From the NCBI GenBank assembly GCA_964425215.1, contig CAYRLW010000014.1, positions 4,768 through 68,767 on the forward strand: a DNA stretch of 64,000 nt. The letters are read 5' to 3'. The translations under genes were made by a program, and so were the position numbers. The notes beneath the pieces are model-generated. The model ran no database searches. It saw only the letters and a list, made by a program, of their open reading frames with translations, and was not told the DNA's origin. Positions within the stretch are counted from its first letter, which is position 1; every line of letters begins with the position of its first letter. Of this stretch, positions 52,257 through 60,630 are shown piece by piece. This stretch comes from CAYRLW01 sp964425215 (GTDB taxonomy: Bacteria > Spirochaetota > Spirochaetia > Treponematales > Breznakiellaceae).

Positions 52257-52928
52257 TCACAGGTCATCAAAGGGTTCGAACTCCCAATGATACTTGCTCT
52301 TTCGCTGGGTGCGGTCAGGCCATAACCGTGCTCTGAACAGCGCACCTGTGCCCTCCTCCACGGTCACCACGGCAATGTCCGCCGCCCCGTAGCGCTCATC
52401 CGGACGTCCCCGGCTCCGAAACTTTCCAGGGATCGCCTTCTCTTCGTCGCGCAGGATGACGACGGCGGGATGGGTGAGGAGTCGTCTGATTACGTCATCG
52501 ACGTCGAGGCCCTCGGTCTTGTCGATCCAGTCCTGGACCTCCCAGACAGGGTCTTGATGTTCGAAGGTTACGCCCCGCGTCCAAACCTTCGCCTTAGCGC
52601 GCGCTGGCAGATCGTCTGCCAGCAGAGCCTCGCGCAGGTCGAGGGCGCGCTGGCTCAGCACGCGGCTGCCCCAGATACTGGCGCCATCCCGCCCCCCGCA
52701 GGCGATCCGATTGGTCGCAAAGCGAATGGCGCTGTTAAAGGCAACGTGGCGATCCGCCGGCAAGGTCCCTGCAAGACTGGCGTGATGGAAGGCGCTGGCG
52801 ATGAAGTTGCGGATAGATCCGAGACCGCATCGCCCCAAGCCCAAGGCCCGGCATCGCGCCACGATCTCCATTTCCAAATCCGACATGTCGCCCCCATCAC
52901 GACCGATTCTGACGGAAAGCTCGGCCAT
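52257..52928 (-). CDS. Hypothetical protein divergent from the exonuclease gene
   Basis: Candidate starts are ATG 52928 (MAELSVRIGRDGG) and ATG 52886 (MSDLEMEIVARCRALG), the latter after a GGGGG. The ~223-residue protein has an N-terminal helical part and a C-terminal beta part with WTRGVTFEHQDPVWEVQDWIDKTEGLDVDDVIRRLLTHPAVVILRDEE and KYHWEFEPFDDL. No family recognised. Its promoter shares a 31-bp gap with the exonuclease gene. Confidence 0.62.
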   Translation of the reverse strand: MAELSVRIGRDGGDMSDLEMEIVARCRALGLGRCGLGSIRNFIASAFHHASLAGTLPADRHVAFNSAIRFATNRIACGGRDGASIWGSRVLSQRALDLREALLADDLPARAKAKVWTRGVTFEHQDPVWEVQDWIDKTEGLDVDDVIRRLLTHPAVVILRDEEKAIPGKFRSRGRPDERYGAADIAVVTVEEGTGALFRARLWPDRTQRKSKYHWEFEPFDDL

Positions 52929-52959
52929 ACGTGACCCGGTAGCAAGAGGGAGGCGCTGC

Positions 52960-53718
52960 ATGCGGTTCAGGGTCATTGATATCGAAACCAGCGGCGGCTC
53001 TCCCTCCGAGATCATCGAAATCGCTGCCGTCGACGTCGTTTCACGCCTCGGCAGCTGGACCGCGGAGCGGCCGCGCATCCAACGCTACAAACCCCTTGGT
53101 GAGATCTCCTTTCACGCCATGGCCATCCACCATCTTACGCCGGCCGACCTCGCCGAAGCTCCCTTGTGCACGAACGCAGCGCTTGCCGCCTTCCTTGATG
53201 AAGGGTCTTCGGCCGACATCCTTGTGGCCCACAACGCCGCCTTCGAAGCCCGCCATATTCCAGCCGACGTCTCGGGCGCGCGTCCTTGGCTTTGCACCGT
53301 CAAGGCCGCGCGATGCGCGTGGCCTGACGCGCCAGGATATGCGAACCAGGTCCTGCGGTACTGGCGAAATCTCGACCTCGCGCCCGACCTAGCAATGCCC
53401 GCTCATCGCGCAGGACCGGACGCTTGGGTCACCGCCCATCTTCTCATCGATCTCCTAGAGTCGGCCTCCGTCGAGCGCTTGATGGCGTGGAACAGAGCTG
53501 AGCCAGATCTCGGGCAAGTGCCGTTCGGCAAACATCGCGGCAAGGCCTGGTCGGAGACGCCAACCGACTATCTCCAATGGCTGACGGCGCAGGCAGACAT
53601 GTCTGACACGGTGCGCACCATTGCCCTGGCAGAACTAGCGCGTCGTAGCGCCACGTGCCCCAGGTCGAAACCGCAGCCAGCATCGCCCGCTCCCCAGGCT
53701 CCTGCCGATCGGGGCTAG
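52960..53718 (+). CDS. DEDDh 3'-5' exonuclease with DUF3820-like tail
   Basis: ATG at 52960 has GGGAGG 6 bases upstream. The 252-residue protein has the DnaQ-type exonuclease motifs: Exo I VIDIETSG (D7, E9), Exo II AHNAAFEARHI (~90, Glu where Asp is commoner) and Exo III HRAGPDAWVT (~149, H and D). After residue ~180, FGKHRGKAWSETPTDYLQWLTAQ matches the DUF3820-type domain often fused to such exonucleases. It would trim DNA or RNA ends. The position near the island may be chance. Confidence 0.88.
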   Translation: MRFRVIDIETSGGSPSEIIEIAAVDVVSRLGSWTAERPRIQRYKPLGEISFHAMAIHHLTPADLAEAPLCTNAALAAFLDEGSSADILVAHNAAFEARHIPADVSGARPWLCTVKAARCAWPDAPGYANQVLRYWRNLDLAPDLAMPAHRAGPDAWVTAHLLIDLLESASVERLMAWNRAEPDLGQVPFGKHRGKAWSETPTDYLQWLTAQADMSDTVRTIALAELARRSATCPRSKPQPASPAPQAPADRG

Positions 53719-53769
53719 CTTAACGCGGCGCGCCATGGCAAGGCACATTCATCTATCAGGGGCATCTCA

Positions 53770-54705
53770 ATGCTAAACTATCAAAGAGTTTCCGTCGCTT
53801 GTGCGGCTATAGCTCTATGCGCCACTCTGGCGCTCCCGCCAGCAGCAACCGCCCAGTCGGCAACAGCCACAGCGGCGACAGAGCAACGTCCGAGCTTGAA
53901 GCGACGGGTGGCCGTTGGACGTTTCACCAACAGCACGCCCTACGGACGCCTTCTTCTTAGCCCGGGCCAGCCCGACCCCATCGCCACACAGGCCAGCGAC
54001 ATGCTGACCAACGCTCTTGTCGGATCCGGTCACTTCTTCGTCTTTGAGCGCGGCGACCTAGAGGCCCTGAACGCCGAACGGGCGATGTCCTCGTCGGAAG
54101 CGGCCAAACTGGTCGGTGTCGACGCTTTGTTGCTTGGCTCGATCACCCAGCTGGGACGACGTAACGAAGGCAAGCAGGGCTTCCTCAACTCGCAACGTCG
54201 TCAAGCCGTTAACGCCACGGTCGAAATCCGCCTAGTCGACGTGCGGACGGGCCAAGTCTTCTTCACCGCCTCTGGCGCCGGCGAAGCGACGACCGAGACA
54301 GGCGAAGTCGCGGGCTTCGGCACGCGCGCGGGCTATGATTCTACCTTGAACGACCGCGCCATCGCCGCAGCGATCGCAGACACGATGACCAGCGTCATCA
54401 ACCAACTGCAACAACGCGCCTGGTTCACGGACATCCTGCGAGTGTCCGGGGACACGGTCTTCGTCAGCGGCGGCCAAAGCCAAGGCTTGCGCGTCGGCGA
54501 CCGTTTTAGGGTCGAAACGCCCGGCGAAGTGGTCGTCAGCGGCCAGTCTGGCCTGCCGATCACCCTGCCCGGATCCCGCATCGCTGAAATCGAACTAACC
54601 GGTTTCTTTGGCGCCACGCCTGAGACTGAAGGATCCACCGCCCGCGTGATCGAGGGACATCTTCCCGCCGACACCCAAGGGCTGCGCGTGATGGAGAACC
54701 AATAA
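53770..54705 (+). CDS. CsgG/HfaB-family secretion or envelope protein
   Basis: The 311-residue protein has a signal peptide ending near AATAQS and then the CsgG-like core (RRVAVGRFTNSTPYGRL, LTNALVGSGHFFVFERGDLEALNAER, AKLVGVDALLLGSITQLG, VEIRLVDVRTGQVFFTASGAGEA). There is no lipobox, unlike E. coli CsgG. A C-terminal extension (VSGDTVFVSGGQSQGLRVGDRF) resembles a small beta domain. It leads a four-gene operon with three lipoproteins. In Caulobacter the relative HfaB helps anchor the holdfast, but the partners here are the CsgG-DUF4810-DUF799 set. Confidence 0.88.
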   Translation: MLNYQRVSVACAAIALCATLALPPAATAQSATATAATEQRPSLKRRVAVGRFTNSTPYGRLLLSPGQPDPIATQASDMLTNALVGSGHFFVFERGDLEALNAERAMSSSEAAKLVGVDALLLGSITQLGRRNEGKQGFLNSQRRQAVNATVEIRLVDVRTGQVFFTASGAGEATTETGEVAGFGTRAGYDSTLNDRAIAAAIADTMTSVINQLQQRAWFTDILRVSGDTVFVSGGQSQGLRVGDRFRVETPGEVVVSGQSGLPITLPGSRIAEIELTGFFGATPETEGSTARVIEGHLPADTQGLRVMENQ

Positions 54706-55010
54706 TGAACCCGAAGCTTCTCGCTGCCGCCCTTCTGTGCGCGGTACCCGTGACGGGGTGCGTGCAGAACTACGCCGAGCGCGAAATCGTCCAAGGAGCT
54801 GCGGCAGCCGCCGTCATCTTTCCCAATGCACCGCAAGAGGCTCGTATCCTGGTCGACGGTCGAGACCTTGGCGCAGTAGGCCAACATCCCAATGGCGTCG
54901 CTCTGCCCTCAGGACGCCATGACATCATTCTCGCTCTTGGCGAACGACAGCTGCACAAACAAGCCGTCTACGCATCGGCCGGCGCCCGCATCGAGGTCCG
55001 CATTCCATGA
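54705..55010 (+). CDS. Small lipoprotein with PEGA-like part
   Basis: The 101-residue precursor has a lipobox ending at C19 (VPVTGC), so the mature protein is lipid-anchored. Residues ~50-100 (EARILVDGRDLGAVGQHPNGVALPSGRHDIILAL) have the strand pattern of PEGA domains, often found on surface proteins. The ATG overlaps the csgG-like stop (TAATG). It is not part of the usual CsgG-DUF4810-DUF799 trio, so its insertion is notable. Confidence 0.78.
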   Translation: MNPKLLAAALLCAVPVTGCVQNYAEREIVQGAAAAAVIFPNAPQEARILVDGRDLGAVGQHPNGVALPSGRHDIILALGERQLHKQAVYASAGARIEVRIP

Positions 55011-55375
55011 TCCGTAAGTTTCTCATCGTCGCCGCGGCCGGCGCGCTACTAACCGTGGCCGCCTGCGCGCCTGCCACACGGTTTGAATGGGGCGCTTACG
55101 AACAAGCTCTTTACGCTTACACGCAGAACCCCGAGAGCCGCAGCGTCTACAAGACCTCCCTCGAACAGGCCATTGAACGCGGTCAGAAGCGCAACGCGGT
55201 CGCGCCGGGTCTGCATGCGGAACTCGGCTACCTCTACCTCGAAGAGGGGGAGCGCGCCGCAGCGCTTCAACACTTCCAGCAAGAGCGCGCCCTGTTTCCT
55301 GAGTCCGCCCGCTTCATGGACCGGGTGATCAACCAGATTGAACCGTTGCAGGCGGTCGCCGGAGGCCAGAACTAA
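55007..55375 (+). CDS. DUF4810-family lipoprotein
   Basis: The 122-residue precursor has lipobox LTVAAC (C20). The mature part matches DUF4810: TRFEWGAYEQALYAYTQNPESRSVYKTSLEQAIERG and ELGYLYLEEGERAAALQHFQQERALFPES, a TPR-like helical repeat. Members are found in operon with CsgG-like and DUF799 proteins in many proteobacteria. The ATG overlaps the previous stop (ATGA). Confidence 0.88.
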   Translation: MIRKFLIVAAAGALLTVAACAPATRFEWGAYEQALYAYTQNPESRSVYKTSLEQAIERGQKRNAVAPGLHAELGYLYLEEGERAAALQHFQQERALFPESARFMDRVINQIEPLQAVAGGQN

Positions 55376-56055
55376 TGCGCATGCGATCCCAGCTGATCCT
55401 CGCCGCCGCCCTCGCGACGCCACTGGCCACAGCAGCCTGTGTGACGGCGCCGACTCCAAAACCCTACGCCTCCTTCCGCGCCGAGAACCCGCGCAGCGTC
55501 CTCGTCGTCCCGGCGTTGAACTCGACGGTCAATGTCGATGCGGCCGACTATTTCGTGTCGACCATCTCCCGCCCCGTAGCGGAGCGCGGCTACTACGTCT
55601 TCCCGGCGCACATGGTGAAGCGGGTGCTCGACGACGAAGGCCTGTCTGACGCCGGCCTGGTGCACCAAGCTGACGCCTCGCGGTTCGCGCCGCTGTTCGG
55701 TTGCGACACGGTGATGTTCGTCGAGATCAAGAAGTGGGAGTCGCAGTACATCGTCATCTCGACCTCCACCAGTGTGGAATTCGATTACATCTTGAAGAGC
55801 TGCCGCACTGGCCAGACCCTGTGGTCAAGCACCCAGGCCATGACGTACAGCCCCCAAGCTTCCAGCTCCGGCAATCCTCTGGCGGACCTGCTCGCTCAGG
55901 CCATCATCTCGGCAATCGAGAAGGCCAAGCCCAACTACATTCCCCTCACCCAGCAAGCCAATCTGCTGGCCACCCACACCCTGGGACAAGGACTTCCCGC
56001 CGGCCCCTATCTGCCGGCCCAATACGGAAGCGATCAGAAGCAGTTCCCCGACTGA
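55375..56055 (+). CDS. DUF799 (GNA1162-type) lipoprotein
   Basis: The 226-residue precursor has a lipobox ending at C22 (LATAAC). The mature protein has the DUF799 pattern: RSVLVVPALNSTVNVDAADYFVSTISRPVAERGYYVFPAHMVKRVLDDEGL and FGCDTVMFVEIKKWESQYIVISTSTSVEFDYIL. It is related to neisserial GNA1162 and structurally to a TolB-like fold. The start overlaps the DUF4810 stop. A clear terminator follows. Confidence 0.9.
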   Translation: MRMRSQLILAAALATPLATAACVTAPTPKPYASFRAENPRSVLVVPALNSTVNVDAADYFVSTISRPVAERGYYVFPAHMVKRVLDDEGLSDAGLVHQADASRFAPLFGCDTVMFVEIKKWESQYIVISTSTSVEFDYILKSCRTGQTLWSSTQAMTYSPQASSSGNPLADLLAQAIISAIEKAKPNYIPLTQQANLLATHTLGQGLPAGPYLPAQYGSDQKQFPD

Positions 56056-56063
56056 TCATCAGG

Positions 56064-56092
56064 GCCGCCACAAAAGGTGGCGGCTCACTTTT
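56064..56092 (+). terminator. Intrinsic terminator of the CsgG operon
   Basis: GCCGCCAC (56064-56071) and GTGGCGGC (56077-56084) form an 8-bp stem with a 5-base loop, followed by TCACTTTT. It lies nine bases after the DUF799 stop. Confidence 0.85.
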
Positions 56093-56149
56093 CGAATGTC
56101 GGCGATGAGGTTGGATCATTGTCGTTCGCTTGGCTGCAGTCGCTCGACC

Positions 56150-56833
56150 ATGATCCATGCCTTCAACCAAAAGAACGTCCGTCGCTTACTCGTTCGCAGT
56201 CGGGCCGAGCACGGGCTTGAAAAGACCGAGGATGCCGTCACCTCGATGGTCTTCTCGCCGCTAGATTTCATGAGCGCCGCCGACGCGCTCGAAGCACTGT
56301 GCACCGTTACCCTTCATGATCGGGCTGAATTGAGCGGCCGGCGCCTTCTGCGGCACGACCTTCAGCTTTGGCCGAGCGGCTTGACAGCCAAGGCCTGGAA
56401 CGATGACGGCCATAGTCGATGCGAACCCGATCTGCTGGCCAAGTTCGAGTTCGCCGACGGACCGGATCTCGTCTTCATAGGCGAGATGAAATGGGATTGG
56501 CGCATGCCCAAGGATGCCTTAGGCGCCGAACTACGGCGTGAGCGCGAGGCGGTACGCCGGCTCCACCCCCGAGCCGACCTCGTGCTGTTCGTCATCTCAA
56601 AACACCGGCTACCCACCACGGTAGCTGGAGCCTCAACCGCCACATGGACCGATGTCGCCAGCCGCCTTTTGGCCTCAGAGCGCTCTGCCTTGCCGAGCGC
56701 TGTTTCGCGTTGGGCCGGACTCGTCCGCACCTTTCTCAAAAAGGCTGACCAAACCGCCTTCTCCGGTTTGCCCACGCCGCCGCCGGTTCACCCCGCATGG
56801 CTGACTCGGCCAATCTTTAGAAGAATACTCTAA
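56150..56833 (+). CDS. Putative PD-(D/E)XK nuclease
   Basis: ATG at 56150 starts MIHAFNQKNVRRLLVRSRAEHG; the upstream frame to 56096 is weaker. In the ~227-residue protein, SRCEPDLLAKFEF followed by DLVFIGEMKWDW gives D...E-x-K, the core of the PD-(D/E)XK fold, with an early Glu in GLEKTEDAVTS. A later HPRADLVLFVISKHRLP is another buried strand. The gene overlaps the next (TAATG). The pair might be a restriction-like or toxin unit; no family name is known to me. Confidence 0.65.
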   Translation: MIHAFNQKNVRRLLVRSRAEHGLEKTEDAVTSMVFSPLDFMSAADALEALCTVTLHDRAELSGRRLLRHDLQLWPSGLTAKAWNDDGHSRCEPDLLAKFEFADGPDLVFIGEMKWDWRMPKDALGAELRREREAVRRLHPRADLVLFVISKHRLPTTVAGASTATWTDVASRLLASERSALPSAVSRWAGLVRTFLKKADQTAFSGLPTPPPVHPAWLTRPIFRRIL

Positions 56834-57462
56834 TGACGACCTCGCCTCTGTTCGCCGCAGCCGGCTATCTCGAGGCCGTCTGGCGCGAGCTCGACCATCT
56901 CGCGATTGCCATCCCCGAAGCGCTTCGTCCGTTCGGCGTGAATGCCGAAAGCCCACGATCCGAGAGGCATACTGATGACTACAGTTCTCGGCGCCTTGCC
57001 TATTTTTACACTTTGTGGGGGATCGTGCCGCGGCAAAGAATATCTTCGGATTTAGTGCTGTATCTCGATCTACATCGCGGCGAGTTAGATCAACGTTCCC
57101 TTTGGCCCCTTGCACAAACACCGCTGCTCGTAGTCGCCTACGCCGCAAGGGACGGCTGGGACCTCTCGCAGCTGGAGTTCGACATCGACGGCCGCTTCGT
57201 CGACGATGATGCACAAGATCAATTGCGCCCGTATCCCGAGTCCGATGGGCGCCTCATTGTATGGGAAGGATCTGGACCAGAGGACGCGCCGCTCCTGCGA
57301 CGTGACTGGCTGTTCGGCGTGCCTGTAGAGAGCCTAACGGATCCTGGCGCCGTCGATCGGGAGTTGATCCAACCTCTGGTCGGTCTTCTGAAGCGCGGCC
57401 TGTCGCCACGCGAGGCGTTCCATGAGGCACAAACCACCGTGGTCTGGCCACTTCAGCTTTAA
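56833..57462 (+). CDS. Unknown protein coupled to the putative nuclease
   Basis: The ATG overlaps the previous stop. The 209-residue protein is rich in aromatic residues and Asp (YLEAVWRELDHLAIAIPEAL, RRLAYFYTLWGIVPRQRISSDLVLYLDLHR, SQLEFDIDGRFVDDD). No motif is recognised and there is no export signal. Strict coupling suggests a partner or antidote of the upstream protein. It is convergent with the helicase gene, 12 bases apart. Confidence 0.62.
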   Translation: MTTSPLFAAAGYLEAVWRELDHLAIAIPEALRPFGVNAESPRSERHTDDYSSRRLAYFYTLWGIVPRQRISSDLVLYLDLHRGELDQRSLWPLAQTPLLVVAYAARDGWDLSQLEFDIDGRFVDDDAQDQLRPYPESDGRLIVWEGSGPEDAPLLRRDWLFGVPVESLTDPGAVDRELIQPLVGLLKRGLSPREAFHEAQTTVVWPLQL

Positions 57463-57474
57463 GCGTCCGCCGGC

Positions 57475-60126
57475 CTAAGCCAGCGGCCCGCTAGTCCGGC
57501 AGATCGGAAACTCTGAACACCCCGCAAACGCGCCGTGCTTTCCGTTGACGAGACGCATCCGGCCTGTTCCGCACGTCGGACAAAGGCTTTCGAGCTCCAC
57601 TGGCGTGGCCAGACGTACAGCAGGCGCCTGGTCGACCTGTTCGATCGCCCGCTTGAAGTCGCAACGCGGATAGGTCGTGCAAGCGTGGAATGGCGCATAG
57701 CCGGAGGTCACGCGTCTGACGACGCCGATTTGGCATTTCGGGCAAGCTTCGAGCGCCTCGCCGTCGACAGCTTCAACGACGAGCTGTCCTCGCGACACCA
57801 GTTCGGTGACAAATCGCGACGGCTTGCTCAGGGATGTATAAAGGCGGACTTGCCGGCTGGCGCGCGTCAGCGCCACATAGAAAAGGCGGCGTTCCTCTGC
57901 CGCCGCAAACGTCTCGGCGCTCGGCATCGCCAGTTGCAGCACAGGATCGTCCTCGATCTGGCTGGGGAAACCACGCCGATCTTCGATCAAATTCAAGACG
58001 TAGACGTACTCGGCCTCCAGTCCCTTGGAGGCGTGAACCGTCTTGAAGTTAACGTCCAGGTGGTCAGCGAACGTCTGACGCCAATGCGACAAACGCTTGG
58101 GCCGGTCATTCTTGTAGCGTCCCAGGAACAGCACAGCGAGCCGCCCGCCCTTCCCGGCCGATATCTTCCCTTGCTCCAAGAGCGTCGCCATATGGCTCAA
58201 CTGTTGTTCGATATGGTCGTCGGCGTGGGCCAAATTGGTGAAGCCGAAACCTTGGAGGGGACGGTTGTCGAAAGCGCTTACCGAGCGGACCGTCTTCTTG
58301 AGCTGCTTGGGATTGGCTTGAACAAATTCGCTGGAGATGTCGCACAGCGTTTGCGGGCATCGGAAGGTCGTCGCCAATTGCAGGCTTGTGGCGTGGCTGA
58401 AAAAGGACCCAAATTCGGACATGACGCGCAGGTCCGCGCCCGCAAAACGATTGATCCCCTGCCAGTCGTCGCCGACCACCGTCAGGTGTGCATCCTCAGA
58501 CTGACGTTTCAGGGCCTGAAGAAGGCGCACGCGCGCTCGCGAGCTGTCCTGGAATTCGTCAGCGAGAATGACGGTGAAGGGACTGGAGTAGCGGCCAGCC
58601 TCAATGTGATCGGCGGCCAGCCGAAGCATGTCTTCGAAGTCGATATAACCGCCGTCGCGTAGGCGATCTTCCCAAGCCTGTGCGACGCGCGCGTAGAGCT
58701 TCAGGAACAAGCGCAGCCGATGGTCATGACCCATGACGCCATGCAACTCGGCGGCCTGTTCGAGCTGGTGTTGAGACAGGCCATTGCTCTTCACATGCTG
58801 CAAGAACACTCGCAGCGTGGATGCCAACTGCTTATCCGTCATCGGCGGCGGCCCAGCGGCCTTGCGATCCGCCTTGAAGTCGAGCGTGACGCCACGCTCA
58901 GTCAGCACCACCCCCAAGTTCCGCAAGGCGTCATTTGAGCGGATCTGCGCCGACGTCGTTTCAAACAGCGCCGTGCCCATTTCGGCATGCAGCGCTCGCT
59001 TCCAGCGCACTCCCTCGACGTAATCGCCGGCGAAGTGCGAGGGGGCCGCACCGCCCGCATCCAGTGCGAAATGCTCGTGATAGAGATCGATGTCCGGATA
59101 GTAAAAGTCCGGGTGGTACTGCCCGTGCTGCTCGTCGGCCGTGTCGTGCTCGTAAGGACGTTCGTAAGCGTAGTTGACGCCGTTGTAGAAGAGCCAGTCA
59201 GCGAGAAGCCGTTCTTCCTTACTCTTAACGACCTTGCCGTCGGCGGTGCGAAATCCCCGCCGCGCGCCGTCAAACGCTTCAGGATCGGCCCGCTCCCCCA
59301 CGCCGCCGACATCGCGTCCATAAATCGTTCGGAACAGATCCCAATCCTGTTTAAATTCCGCGTTATGCAAAGACAGAACACGGGCGATGTCCGCGACAGC
59401 GGCAACATCTTCGCCTGGATCTGACACCCAGGGCGCCAGCTTAGGCTTTTTGCCGGTCGCCTCGCCAATCACCGCCAGACCAAAGGCGTCGAAGGTCTTG
59501 GCGGTGACCCCATCGATGTCAGGGAAGGCCGTCAGCCGGTCGCGGATGCGTTGGCCCAATTCGTCCGCCGCATCGCGATTGAAGGCCAAGAGGAGAATTT
59601 GATCCGACCTGGCGAGACCCTGTTGCAGAACATACCCGGTCTTGGCGACCATGGTCGACGTCTTACCCGAACCAGCCGCAGCGACGACGAGGAGGTTGTC
59701 GTCCATACATACGCAAGCAGCGATCTGTTCGTCAGTGAGCGGGCTCTTCTCAACCGCATCGAAAAACGGCTTCAGACACGAGGCTTCCCGGCGCAGGTGG
59801 TTCTGATTGTGTGTGCGAAACTCCGCCGACAAGGCGGCGATCATGGGATCTTGCTTTAAGGGCCAGCCTCCGGGGACGGGCGATGGGTAACGCTCCAGCA
59901 GTCGCGCAGCCGTTCCCGAGGGAATCCAGCGGGTCCGATCGACCTCCGGCTCCCACTGCGCCCGCCACTGTGCAAGCTGCTTTTGCAGGTCCGGCGCTGC
60001 GGCCGGCAGGATCGGAGCTGGCTTGGGCGGTGACCATGGCCGCGACGGCGCCTTGTCCTTGGTGCCTTTCAGAAGCCCTTGACCGAGTGCGAGGCCTACG
60101 GCCCCGATGACAATCCATTCCAGCAC
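57475..60126 (-). CDS. Membrane-anchored UvrD-type helicase with two zinc ribbons
   Basis: The 883-residue protein starts with a hydrophobic segment (MLEWIVIGAVGLALGQGLL). Helicase motifs are AAAGSGKT (149-156), ILADEFQDSSR (~520), VGDDWQGINRFAGAD (~550), HASKGLEAEYVYVLN and FYVALTRASRQV. Between the lobes lies KSKEERLLADWLFYNGVNYAYE then YHPDFYYPD, which resembles a degenerate PD-(D/E)XK insert. The end carries two topoisomerase-type zinc ribbons, CPKC...CTTYPRC (~799) and CPTC...CSEFPIC (~853). The layout recalls helicase IV plus a zinc tail. It may process DNA ends or serve in defence. Confidence 0.88.
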   Translation of the reverse strand: MLEWIVIGAVGLALGQGLLKGTKDKAPSRPWSPPKPAPILPAAAPDLQKQLAQWRAQWEPEVDRTRWIPSGTAARLLERYPSPVPGGWPLKQDPMIAALSAEFRTHNQNHLRREASCLKPFFDAVEKSPLTDEQIAACVCMDDNLLVVAAAGSGKTSTMVAKTGYVLQQGLARSDQILLLAFNRDAADELGQRIRDRLTAFPDIDGVTAKTFDAFGLAVIGEATGKKPKLAPWVSDPGEDVAAVADIARVLSLHNAEFKQDWDLFRTIYGRDVGGVGERADPEAFDGARRGFRTADGKVVKSKEERLLADWLFYNGVNYAYERPYEHDTADEQHGQYHPDFYYPDIDLYHEHFALDAGGAAPSHFAGDYVEGVRWKRALHAEMGTALFETTSAQIRSNDALRNLGVVLTERGVTLDFKADRKAAGPPPMTDKQLASTLRVFLQHVKSNGLSQHQLEQAAELHGVMGHDHRLRLFLKLYARVAQAWEDRLRDGGYIDFEDMLRLAADHIEAGRYSSPFTVILADEFQDSSRARVRLLQALKRQSEDAHLTVVGDDWQGINRFAGADLRVMSEFGSFFSHATSLQLATTFRCPQTLCDISSEFVQANPKQLKKTVRSVSAFDNRPLQGFGFTNLAHADDHIEQQLSHMATLLEQGKISAGKGGRLAVLFLGRYKNDRPKRLSHWRQTFADHLDVNFKTVHASKGLEAEYVYVLNLIEDRRGFPSQIEDDPVLQLAMPSAETFAAAEERRLFYVALTRASRQVRLYTSLSKPSRFVTELVSRGQLVVEAVDGEALEACPKCQIGVVRRVTSGYAPFHACTTYPRCDFKRAIEQVDQAPAVRLATPVELESLCPTCGTGRMRLVNGKHGAFAGCSEFPICRTSGPLA

Positions 60127-60207
60127 TCAGATTCAGCCCCGAACCCTTAATCTTTGAACCAGCCGCCCGCCGTTAGATAACCACCATCTCCGAAATGGGT
60201 CCTGAGC

Positions 60208-60513
60208 CTATGGCTGGAAATCGACAGACTTTACGAAGCCAATCTTGCACGTGTTTGCAAACTCGAGAACCTCCCAGTAAGTCGCGAACCGGGCCTGAAG
60301 CGCCGCGAGAACGGTCGCTGGATCGGGCGGAGCTGGAGAATTGCCGATAGCGTCCGAAAGAGCCCGCCACTGCCGACCATCGAACGTCAACATGTTCGCT
60401 GACTCATACGGCGCGTCTTCGCCAAAGTCGTACCACTCGATGGTGAGCGAACCGTCCTGATTGAAATATGCTGAATGTCCAGGATTTAGCGAAACCCGTA
60501 CTGCTTCATCCAT
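60208..60513 (-). CDS. Small acidic hypothetical protein
   Basis: GAGGG lies 6-7 bases before the ATG at 60513. The 101-residue protein starts MDEAVRVSLNPGHSAYFNQDGSLTIEWYDFGEDAPYESANMLTFDG, a set of short strands, and ends in a helix and a strand (LEFANTCKIGFVKSVDF). Small acidic proteins of this kind are common immunity-like or accessory proteins, but no family is recognised. It sits 81 bases before the helicase gene on the same strand. Confidence 0.62.
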   Translation of the reverse strand: MDEAVRVSLNPGHSAYFNQDGSLTIEWYDFGEDAPYESANMLTFDGRQWRALSDAIGNSPAPPDPATVLAALQARFATYWEVLEFANTCKIGFVKSVDFQP

Positions 60514-60559
60514 AAGCTGTCCCTCACATTGCTTCCCTGGCCGCAGGCCGCCATCCTAC

Positions 60560-60589
60560 TTCAGTGCGTTTTTCCGAATGTGCACTGAA
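60560..60589. promoter_or_regulatory. Inverted repeat upstream of the gene at 60208
   Basis: TTCAGTGC (60560-60567) and GCACTGAA (60582-60589) are perfect 8-bp arms with a 14-bp spacer. The repeat is 47-76 bases before the start at 60513 and after the stop at 60631 of the next gene on the minus strand. It could be an operator for the former or a terminator of the latter; the long spacer favours an operator. Confidence 0.45.
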
Positions 60590-60630
60590 TGCTGCACCCT
60601 GTCGCCGACAGAGCCAAGATCAGTCCGTCA

